Program-made: the position numbers and the translations under genes
Source of the DNA: Gorsachius magnificus
Lineage: Eukaryota; Chordata; Aves; Pelecaniformes; Ardeidae
DNA length: 64,000 nucleotides
Direction of reading: 5' to 3'
NCBI GenBank assembly: GCA_034008185.1
Contig: CM067083.1
Span: 310,001 to 374,000, forward strand
Notes under the pieces: model-generated
Told to the model about the DNA's origin: nothing
What the model saw: the letters and a program-made list of their open reading frames with translations, nothing else
The model's database searches: none
Part shown: in pieces, positions 38,019-45,218 of the stretch
Layout: every line of letters starts with the position of its first letter
Position numbering within the stretch: the stretch's first letter is position 1

Positions 38019-41000
38019 TCAGTCTCCAAGACCAATTACAATGAGGAATACACACCTGAAAGATGGTTTATCAAACATACCTCTCTCAGCTGGGACCGTG
38101 CAGACAATTAGGAACAGCTGCCATAAAAGGTGGTAACCCCATATAAAATAGAGCAACAAGTATTCTGTAGAAGGTATGAACAACTAGGCTGAGAGCAGCT
38201 ATGAAAGGACCCAACCTGATCAAGTAAGTAAAGAATTAGAGATGGGATCTTCCCAGCTGTTCAATAGTGCTGGACTATCCTCTATGTTATTTTAGCTTCT
38301 TAGAGCAATTTCTTCTTAGTAATTTGAAAGTACTGGAGAAACCCTTGCGTTGCATCCTTCTGAGGCAATCTGGCCTCAGTGTGTGGCCTGCTATTTCCCA
38401 TCAATGATGCAAATTACAGCTATCTAATGCAGCTTGGAAAAAAGCCTATCAACTTTGGAATATGGACAGGATGAGAAACAGGAAGGGATATTTAAAGTCC
38501 TGAGCAGAGTCTTTGTGAACATGCTAGTAACCGTTTGGAGATGCTTATGCATCAGAACCTTGGGGGGAAAGAAAACTAAGGGTTCTTATCTTGGGAATTT
38601 TAATCCAAGACTCAATACAAACTGCTGGAGGAGCCATACCTTCTTGTGGGGAATGAGCTCGATGCATGCCTGATACACTTGTCTGGTTCGCTCTGCATCC
38701 TGTAAGAACAGGCAAAATTAAGTTTTTTGCTCGCTGCTAAGATTATGCTGTATTTTGAGTTGTGCAATGATTGCATTAAAACCCAGAATGGTATCTTTAA
38801 GAATTCTGTATTCTTAAGATATAAGTGTACTTATCTACTTAGTGTGCACAATTCAAAGATGGTAACTTCCCAAAATCAGTAAGAGTCACCTTTTCAAAAC
38901 AAGATTCAGGACAAAGAATTAAACAATAAAACCAGGAGTGTCCCTGTTCTGGAGACAAAAAGTGGGTTTTTTCCTTTAAGACGCTGAAGAGGTATACTGC
39001 AATAGAACTTATAGAGTAAAGAGCAGCTGTAAGCTTACATAAGTGATAACAGAAGAAATACACAGCCTCAAGAGGCCACTATAGGAAGAATTTGACTGCT
39101 TCACAGAACAGCTTCATAAAGAGTTTTGTTAAACATTAAATATAAAACTACTTCATGAGTTCAGGTAACAGCCTGAACAGGCAGTTCAGATGGGGCTAGA
39201 GAGACCTACTTCTGCTTTTATTCTCAGCATGTTTCTGGATGAATTTGGGAGAAACGGAAATATTTTTCCCCTATGCACGGGAGGGAAAAATGAAGAGAAA
39301 AAAACCCAATACTTAAATAGCAAATCCTGTAACTAGTTACACAAAACAAGACAGACAGTATTTTTAGTTCTCAGTTTTCCTATAAAATATCTGTAGCTGT
39401 TTAATATAAGGAAAATAATTGGGAAGGGAAGAAAAAAACCCCTGAGTTCCTACTACTTGCCTTTGCCTCCAGCTCTTCATATAATGCGTAGTTAATCCAA
39501 AGATAGATGTATCTTTTCCAGTGTCTTTTCTCTTGAATTGGGGGAACGTTGGCGATGGCTCTTTCATACACTTCTCGGACAGTCTCGGCATCTGCATCGC
39601 TTTCAACTAACCTCAGGTAGTCAAACCATGCATCGTAATTATGTGGATTTGCCTTCCAGAAAGATGGGAGCAAGGAAATGGAAAAGAAACTTCACTAACT
39701 ACAAATAACAGCCCCTGTTCCTTTACTTACAGCTTTTATTCAGACTTTCACCTTTAAAATAGATCATTGGAATACTGATGAAAACTGTCAGCCTCAGGAA
39801 TGCTGAAGCTAGAGCTTTGGGGTTAAAGTGCATTTGTTTCTTTATTTTTATTTTACTTACAAGAACTCTTTAAGAGAAGGCAAACAACCTGAACTGTGGG
39901 AAGGGAAATGATGAAACCCGTGGTATTCAGTGAAGAGTAGATAAGCGTAGCACGCCTGCTTTCTCACAAAAAGGTATTTACACCCAGGTAAGGTGTCCCG
40001 TCACCGTTACTGTAGAACAGCAGTGAAGAAGTTACAAGCTAAACTGCATTATCCCCTAAGATGACTGCGAAGGGTGCTGAGCTCCCAGTTCAATCAAAAA
40101 CTTTGGCTCCACAATCTACATTGGAATGCAGAAACAAAAAAAGCAGTGAATGCAAGTATTATTCTCTTCCCCCATGGGTGGAGTTCTGCCTCCAAAAAGA
40201 CCAGCGCTCTCCTGGTATTTTCTCAGACTGAGCATCAAAGGTAATGTGAAACTTGTCAGCCTTTGTATCACGAGACACTAGTGTACCTTAAGGTGGCAGC
40301 TGGATGTACAATGAGCCCAGAGGATATCTGTAATACCCACCTTCACTTCCTCTTCATACTGGAACCTCCTCTTGCTGACAATGATGTCTTCAATCCCCCT
40401 TCTGTCTCCAAACTTCTTCTCAAAGATGGTGTAGTTCTTGAAGAGATTTTGGGCGTCCTGTTTTGGAATTCTATCCAAGGCGTATTTGTAGATCACCCTT
40501 ACTCTTTCAAACTGAAAATATATCATATTTTCATAAAACATAAATATTTATAAAGCTGCTTCTGTCCTCCCCCACAATTTCTCAATGAGCTTTTGGCAAT
40601 ATTGAATAGAATACAGAATCATAGAATATCTCCATGTAAATGAGCGGTTTAGGACAGGACTAATACAGATCTCCTTGAAGAGTAAATTTTGCGGGGGGGG
40701 GGGGGGGGGGGAGGAAATCTGTAAATACCAAATGGCCCTTCTCTTATTCATTTACAGGTTTGGAATATTTAAAATTTTTTTTAAGAAGTTGTGGTTTTGG
40801 GTTCCCAGAACTTTTTCAATTCCTTAATGGCCTGAGCACTTTAAAGAGACAGGCTGGGGAAAACATGGCTAATCCAATTTTTCTTTATCATGCAGGCCTA
40901 CAACCTCTCAGTAACTTACAGATTTGAGGATATATATTTGATCCGATGATGCTACTCTCAGGCTTGGCAGACTTGGTGCCTGCTTGACTTAGAACAGACT

Positions 41001-44000
41001 TCCCTGATGTCACCAAAAGGCAAATAGAAGCTAAGCAAAAAACTGTCTCCTTAACTCAGACTACAATAACCATATCTCATAAGGTGCTGAAAAACACAAG
41101 TATTGCAGCGAATGTTAAGTGGCCTCGAGTTTGATATTCACGAAGAAATCTTACGGGGGCGGTTGGTATTACTCTGATGTATTATCAGTAAGGTCTTACT
41201 TCTTTCTGGTTCTCCTCAAATTTTGCGAAAGCCACATACAGGTGCTCATCCATATGTTCTTCTCCAAAGAACTCCACTGCCCTCTCGTATACTTTCCTCG
41301 CGTGAGCAAAATAACTGTGCTTCTCTTCAAAGCGGGCGTACTTGATCCAGTTCTTAACGTCAGGATGAACAATAACAAGTAGAGCTACGTTAAAGAAACA
41401 GTGGTGGTTGAACTGGGTATCTCAGAGTGCATTCTTCCCAGTGACTACAGGGTCATGGACTATATGAAATGACTCCCAAAGATGGCATATGCAAAAAATG
41501 CAACTGGAAAGCATGCAAAGGCTTTGTGCCTCACTGAGAACTTAAAGAAAATTTTAGAAGCGATAAAAATCAGGCAAGGGTCAGGGAGAAGTTTAAAGAG
41601 GAGAAATCTGAAACAAACGATGACTGCAAAAGAGCTGGAAGCACAACTGCTGTTAAAAACACGCATTCATTTGACTGTATTTGGAGGCATATACTAAACA
41701 TGCTTTTAATACCTACTGCTGGCTCTCAGTATGGTGGCTTACTCCCAACACCACAGTAAAAAGGAGCACAGGGACGTAGCTGGAGATAGAATAGATAAGA
41801 AAAAAATGAAGAATGCAGGCCTAAACTCGGGCAGGTGTCGCAACACACTAAAAAGGATATATCTCTCGTAAATGGTACGCGCCCTGTCCACCTCCTTGTA
41901 TCTCAGCTCAAAGTTGATGTAAGAATGCCAAGCTTGCTCCTCTGGTTGCCACTCCATCCAACGTTCAAACACCTGACGTGATCCAGCAACATTCCCCAAC
42001 ATCTCTTCCATGTAAGTGTACTTATACCTTAGGAAACAGGATCCAGTTTTTACAATTGCATAGCAAACACATACATTACATGGATTTTGAGTGCTTAATA
42101 AGAGTGTTACTGAGATTTCTTCATTCTCCCCACTCGCGCCCCAGAAACGCCTATGGATGCTGTTGTGATTGGCAGCATGCAGGCACACAAACATCCTTAT
42201 CTCCCAATACTCTTACTGCGAGACAAGTAGCAAACCTTTCCAAAACTTAAGCTGCCTTCTTTTTTTCAGACTCTCCTGAAGACTTGGAGAAACTGAAAAC
42301 AATGCACTTGTGCATGATACCAAAACAGAAAAATTATCTGTAGTCCTTGGAGGTAGAAGCCATGCTCCATTCTCTGCACATACCAGAACTGATTCACCCT
42401 GGGGAGGGTGGTAATGGCTCGATCCCATATGTTTCGGGCATGATTAACCTGGCGGTTCTTCATTTCCATTTCTGCGTATTTTAGCCAGAGTGTAACATTT
42501 CTGTAGTCTACATCTAAAGCACGCTCGTAGATGGAACGGGCTCTGGAAAGCAAAGAGAGGGTGCGTATATAATGTGTCTCCAAGACGTTGATGGTGTTTG
42601 TCAACATGTGTCTTAAAAGGTTTATAAGAGATGTCTGCAGCTGCATCATAATTACCTCTGTATTTCTTTCAGGCTTTCCTCCCATTGTGCGTACTTTATC
42701 CAGTTACTGATAACAGTCCTGTTCTTTCTTATGTTATCTTCAAAAGTCTGAGGAGAAAATTATTTCTGTAAGATATCCCTCTGTGCAGACGAATCTTGTT
42801 ATAAATGGCTTATGGAAAATTATTATTATTGGAATGAATTCCAAATGTCTTGCACCCATGCAGATGTAGTAACAAATCATACTCAGTACAACACTTTCTA
42901 AAAATTGTGTAAGAGAAGCTAGAAGCGTAGATCATCATACAGAATAGGACTAACCTCAAGTTCCTGCATCCTAATACCTGAAATACTGATGGAATAACAA
43001 CTGACAGCACTAAAATCTTACACTCCCTTTTTAATCTCTGGCTTAATGTTTCAATAGCAACATTACATGGACAGATGGAATCCAGTCATTGCAGACAACC
43101 CTGAATATACTTGGATGCACCAGCACAAGTTTATTCACTTTGACCTGTATGTATCGTTGCTCTAAGTTTTTCTTTAAAGCACCATGCCTTACATGCTGGC
43201 ATCAAACGTGCTGGGCAAATTTCACTGCTCAGTGCAGTGGTGAGGGCATCCTCAGTCTTGTGTTTGGCTGCTGTCAGGATCAATGCTACTGGTATTCAAC
43301 ATGTGGCTAAAGATGGCTTAACACAGTTAACGTGGTGTCTCGTTACTGCCATTCACACGAGATGGAAAAAGGTAATATCAAACACTGGTTTTGCAGTGCT
43401 GTGGTGCTGACTCCAGCTGCTCTGCATGCGCCCGAGTGAGGCACACCAGCGCAGTAAGGCCCGAAGCCTTCACGAGGAGTCCTAGCCACGATGGTGAGGA
43501 GGGACACAAACACCAGCCGAGGTGATTCCATGATTCTATTGGCAGTGCTAGGTTAACAGTTGGACTCGATGATCTCAAAGGTCTTTTCCAAGCGAGGTGA
43601 TTCTATGATTCTAACACCCACTCAGGGCTGAATACAGGGATGCTGCGTTGTGCTGCAACAGTCACCAGTCCTGAACGTATGCATATATGCTTGCTGTGCC
43701 AATCCAGGACAGCAATTATCAAAGGAAAAAGCAGAACAAAACTGCAGATAAGTTTGCACAAGCAAAACAATTCTTTGAATAAGATTTACACCTGAAATCT
43801 CAGGTGCAAAATGGTTCAGTTTCAAGACAATCATCAGACGTAACTGCAACTAGCATAGAAAGCTGTGTTCTAAAGCGTGCTAAGTAATACCATCATTATA
43901 CAGAAGTATCACTTGCAAACACACTGTGCTTTTTAAACAGTTGAGATGGAAAAAACAATCAGCGTTGCTGTAAAGCTCGCTAATGTTCTGTCACGCAGAC

Positions 44001-44879
44001 TGGGCAGATGCTAGTGGCGATGAGGATACTGCGGATAAACCACACATGCACTTACCCTTGCGCTGTTCTGAACACGGTCACGTGTGAGATGTTGTGTACT
44101 ACCACACTTTATGTTAAGTGACACACGTTTAACTTACAATTTTAGCACAAAAGCAGCATTTTCTATGAAAATGTTAGGGTTTTTTTAAGAATTGCTATTC
44201 ACCTGGAAAATCCACAAGTAATATAGTGTACATTGCGCTTAAGTTAAAGTCCCACAATTTTGCTACGGTCCATACAAGTGCCAAGATTAGGGTTGGGGTT
44301 TTTTTTCCCCTTTACCTTCCTTTTGCGCAGTTTGTAGTCATTCAGCTCTTCGACATCTGTGATCTTCTGTTGCGGAGGCGGTGGGAGAAGTTCAAGCTCT
44401 CGCTCTTTTGCTTCTCTTAAAAGCTGTTCCGCTGTGATCTGGACTTCTGCAGGTGCTTTGTTTTTCACCTGTGAAGCAAGGGGGCTTGATTCGCACTTTC
44501 TAACGCAAAACTGAAAAGCCCCCCCGTGATAAATTTACTCGGGGGGCTCACGGCCTCGGGAGTTTACCGAAGAAGGATCCGGAGACCCCCGAGGCCGGCC
44601 GGGACCTCGTCGCCCGCCCTCCCCGCCCGCAAACCTTCCCGGGGCCGCGGGGAGGGGCGGCTGCGCAGGCGGAGGAGCCGGGGCCGCGCTTCACGCCGTG
44701 CTTCAGCACCGCGGCGCGGCCGCGAGGATCCCCGGGCGCTTCCCCCGCTTTGCGAGGGCCGCGGGAGCGCCGCCCGCCTGGCCCGGCGGGGAGCTGCGGG
44801 GCCCGCCGCCCGGGGGCGGCCCCCGGGCCCCCCCCCCTTCCCTTTGGGGACCGCGCTTCCCGGCCGCCGTAGACGCCAT
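32719..44879 (-). CDS. CRNKL1: CRNKL1, crooked neck-like pre-mRNA splicing factor 1
   Basis: CRNKL1 (yeast Clf1/Syf3, fly crooked neck) is a nuclear scaffold of the Prp19/NTC assembly, needed for spliceosome activation and seen in the catalytic spliceosome. Thirteen exons from 44,468 down to 32,719 join in frame (2,013 bases) to give 670 residues and a stop, the length I expect after the short start exon. The protein is almost entirely HAT (half-a-TPR) repeats, seen as recurring W..Y..FE/AR.IYERA motifs such as [48 protein letters not shown] and [23 protein letters not shown]. The N-terminal part carries [10 protein letters not shown] and the end is acidic ([11 protein letters not shown]). 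One intron is U12-type AT-AC and another is GC-AG. The start exon is only partly resolved. The gene shares a promoter region with CFAP61 and ends with a very short 3' UTR. Identity is very sure. Confidence 0.96.
33412..33660 (-). CDS. CRNKL1: CRNKL1 exon 13
   Basis: The exon encodes 83 residues, from [13 protein letters not shown] to [13 protein letters not shown]. It holds the last HAT repeat and a basic stretch (KIKKRRK) that may help nuclear import. The acceptor is CACAG| and the donor GGG|GTAAGA. Confidence 0.95.
34229..34330 (-). CDS. CRNKL1: CRNKL1 exon 12
   Basis: The exon encodes 34 residues, [20 protein letters not shown] and [14 protein letters not shown]. The acceptor is TTTTGCAG| and the donor AAG|GTGTGT, phase 0 at both ends. 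Confidence 0.95.
34740..34979 (-). CDS. CRNKL1: CRNKL1 exon 11
   Basis: The exon encodes 80 residues, [20 protein letters not shown] through [16 protein letters not shown]. It carries three HAT motifs, including [20 protein letters not shown]. The acceptor is TTAACAG| and the donor GAG|GTAAGG. The Gly in FKGYIEL stands where I remember Val in mammals, a mild difference. Confidence 0.95.
34980..37399 (-). other. CRNKL1: CRNKL1 intron 10, no embedded gene seen
   Basis: This 2.4-kb intron lies between exons 10 and 11. I see no nested gene, small RNA or recognisable transposon in it. Shorter A-runs and one CT-rich stretch are present. Confidence 0.6.
37400..37480 (-). CDS. CRNKL1: CRNKL1 exon 10
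   Basis: This 81-base exon encodes [20 protein letters not shown] and PLARRAL. The acceptor is TTTCAG| and the donor TTG|GTAAGC, phase 0 at both ends. Confidence 0.94.
37993..38018. repeat. Poly-A tract (26 A) in CRNKL1 intron 9
   Basis: This uninterrupted A-run on the plus strand has no recognisable retroposon body directly beside it. It is probably a simple homopolymer or the tail of a very old insertion. Confidence 0.9.
38640..38699 (-). CDS. CRNKL1: CRNKL1 exon 9
   Basis: This 60-base exon encodes [20 protein letters not shown], one HAT helix pair. The acceptor is CTTACAG| and the donor AAG|GTATGG, phase 0 at both ends. Confidence 0.94.
38700..39460 (-). other. CRNKL1: GC-AG intron of CRNKL1
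   Basis: The intron starts GCAAGT and ends TTACAG. The exon bases before the donor are AAG, giving the AG|GCAAGT pattern typical of the GC-AG class spliced by the major spliceosome. The nearest GT is four bases on (GTAGTA) and would shift the frame, so the GC site is required for an intact protein. Confidence 0.88.
39461..39652 (-). CDS. CRNKL1: CRNKL1 exon 8, 5' partner of the GC-AG intron
   Basis: The exon encodes 64 residues, [20 protein letters not shown] through [17 protein letters not shown]. The donor is AAG|GCAAGT: a GC in place of GT, in an otherwise strong consensus. The acceptor is CTGGAAG|. Confidence 0.94.
40341..40511 (-). CDS. CRNKL1: CRNKL1 exon 7
   Basis: The exon encodes 57 residues, from [20 protein letters not shown] to [10 protein letters not shown], including [16 protein letters not shown]. 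The acceptor is TTTTCAG| and the donor AAG|GTGGGT, phase 0 at both ends. Confidence 0.95.
40693..40711. repeat. Poly-G tract (19 G) in CRNKL1 intron 6
   Basis: This run of 19 G on the plus strand becomes poly-C in the CRNKL1 pre-mRNA. It lies upstream of exon 7, about 180 bases from its acceptor. Confidence 0.9.
41200..41378 (-). CDS. CRNKL1: CRNKL1 exon 6, 3' partner of the AT-AC intron
   Basis: The exon completes Phe and encodes [20 protein letters not shown], then [20 protein letters not shown] and [14 protein letters not shown]. It covers two HAT repeats. Length is 179 bases, and the donor is GAA|GTAAGA. Confidence 0.94.
41379..41860 (-). other. CRNKL1: U12-type AT-AC intron of CRNKL1
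   Basis: On the minus strand the intron starts ATATCCTTT, a complete match to the minor-spliceosome donor consensus, and ends CTCTAC. A branch-site-like word TTCTTTAAC (consensus TTCCTTAAC) lies at 41,397-41,389, about 11 bases before the AC end. Spliced this way the protein reads [15 protein letters not shown], as expected for the family. A GT-AG alternative (TTTTTA|GTGTGT to ACGTAG|) is also in frame but would insert about six extra residues. Confidence 0.88.
41861..42027 (-). CDS. CRNKL1: CRNKL1 exon 5, 5' partner of the AT-AC intron
   Basis: The exon completes Trp, then encodes [20 protein letters not shown] through [11 protein letters not shown] and one T of a Phe codon. It is 167 bases long. 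Its 3' boundary is followed by ATATCCTTT, the U12-type AT-AC donor consensus, and not by GT. Confidence 0.93.
42384..42542 (-). CDS. CRNKL1: CRNKL1 exon 4
   Basis: The exon encodes [20 protein letters not shown] through [16 protein letters not shown] and the first two bases of a Trp codon. It spans HAT repeats 1-3. The acceptor is TTTCCAG| and the donor TTCTG|GTATGT. Length is 159 bases. Confidence 0.95.
42656..42747 (-). CDS. CRNKL1: CRNKL1 exon 3
   Basis: The exon encodes [20 protein letters not shown] and [10 protein letters not shown], then the first two bases of an Arg codon. This is the first HAT repeat. The donor is CAGAG|GTAATT and the acceptor CTCAG|. Length is 92 bases, phase 0 to 2. 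Confidence 0.95.
42748..44315 (-). other. CRNKL1: CRNKL1 intron 2, contains a CR1 fragment
   Basis: This intron of about 1.6 kb lies between exons 2 and 3. Apart from the CR1 piece at 43,505-43,613 I see no embedded gene. Confidence 0.6.
43505..43613 (+). mobile_element. CR1 LINE 3'-end fragment with two tail-like segments
   Basis: The sequence reads AGGTTAACAGTTGGACTCGA, then TGATCTCAAAGGTCTTTTCC, then GTGATTCTATGATTCTAAC, the CR1 3' end in plus orientation (antisense to CRNKL1). A second tail-like word, GAGGTGATTCCATGATTCTA, lies just before it at about 43,519-43,538, suggesting two nested or tandem insertions. Confidence 0.88.
44316..44468 (-). CDS. CRNKL1: CRNKL1 exon 2
   Basis: The exon encodes residues 1-51 of the joined chain, from [20 protein letters not shown] to DYKLRKRK. 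It contains the proline stretch [12 protein letters not shown] that precedes the HAT repeats. The acceptor is TTCACAG| and the donor AAG|GTAAAG; the exon is 153 bases, phase 0 to 0. It contains no in-frame ATG, so translation must begin upstream. Confidence 0.95.
44841..44879 (-). CDS. CRNKL1: CRNKL1 exon 1 start region, not cleanly joinable
   Basis: ATG at 44,879-44,877 begins MASTAAGK, the expected vertebrate CRNKL1 N-terminus, in a good initiation context (GCAAGATGG). After the eighth codon the sequence departs from the expected short ending (about eight more codons, then a GT donor in phase 0). It reads CGCGGTCCCCAAAGGGAAG and runs into ten G. No in-frame donor with a fair consensus follows, and the frame only closes at TAA near 44,565. 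The right boundary is therefore uncertain. A base-calling or assembly fault in this GC-rich stretch is the simplest explanation. Confidence 0.6.
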
Positions 44880-44883
44880 CTTG
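44873..44883 (-). promoter_or_regulatory. YY1-like site over the CRNKL1 start codon
   Basis: The minus strand reads AAGATGGCGTC, close to the YY1 consensus AANATGGCGNC, with the ATG being the CRNKL1 start codon. YY1 sites just downstream of transcription starts and overlapping the initiation codon are common in housekeeping CpG-island promoters. The transcription start is therefore expected close to the right of this site. Confidence 0.6.
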
Positions 44884-44910
44884 CCGCCTCTCTGCGCTAG
44901 CCCCGCCCCG

Positions 44911-44923
44911 TGACCTCTGACCT
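44911..44923. promoter_or_regulatory. Perfect DR1 nuclear-receptor repeat
   Basis: TGACCTCTGACCT on the plus strand is AGGTCAGAGGTCA on the minus strand: two exact half-sites spaced by one base. DR1 elements are bound by HNF4, RXR heterodimers and COUP-TF family receptors. It lies 32-44 bases upstream of the CRNKL1 ATG, inside the shared promoter. Confidence 0.6.
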
Positions 44924-44944
44924 CACGCAGCGCCGGCGCGCGTC

Positions 44945-44958
44945 GTTGCCGGAGTAAC
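44945..44958. promoter_or_regulatory. RFX X-box
   Basis: GTTGCC-GG-AGTAAC fits the X-box consensus GTNRCC, zero to three bases, RGYAAC at every defined position. X-boxes are bound by RFX factors, the main activators of ciliary genes. It lies about 270 bases before the CFAP61 exon 1 donor, where such a site is expected for an axonemal gene, and about 70 bases upstream of the CRNKL1 ATG. Confidence 0.75.
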
Positions 44959-44999
44959 GGCGGCGCGTCCCGGCGCCGGCAGCGAGAGCCGTCCGTCTG

Positions 45000-45218
45000 T
45001 CCGTCCCTCCCCTCCCTCCCCGGCTCCCGGGGGGGAAACCCCGCGCCCGGCCCCCTGCGGCGGGGGCAGCCCGGGCGGGGCAGCGAGGGCGCTGGGAGCG
45101 GCCGGTGTGCGCCTCGTGCGGCGTAGCGGGCTCCGCGCTGCCCCCGCGCGGCCCGAGGGGCGTCAGTGGTGGGGGCGTTACGCGCCCGAGCTGCCCGCGC
45201 CGCCGTCGCTCCCGTCAG
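45000..45218 (+). other. CFAP61: Likely CFAP61 non-coding first exon (left edge unknown)
   Basis: A strong donor GTCAG|GTGAGC ends this exon at 45,218. The next coding exon begins with an acceptor (47,094) only eight bases before its ATG, so at least one upstream non-coding exon is needed, and this is the best candidate. The transcription start cannot be read from the sequence; 45,000 is only a nominal left limit. Confidence 0.55.

Noticed and set aside
40605..40665. Possible CR1 remnant (ACAGAATCATAGAATATCTC)
   Set aside because: Only the ATCATAGAAT word resembles a CR1 end; the rest does not align by eye, so it is too weak to call.
44526..44900. Plus-strand frames opposite CRNKL1 exon 1
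   Set aside because: They arise from the GC-rich promoter, antisense to the CRNKL1 start, with no motif.
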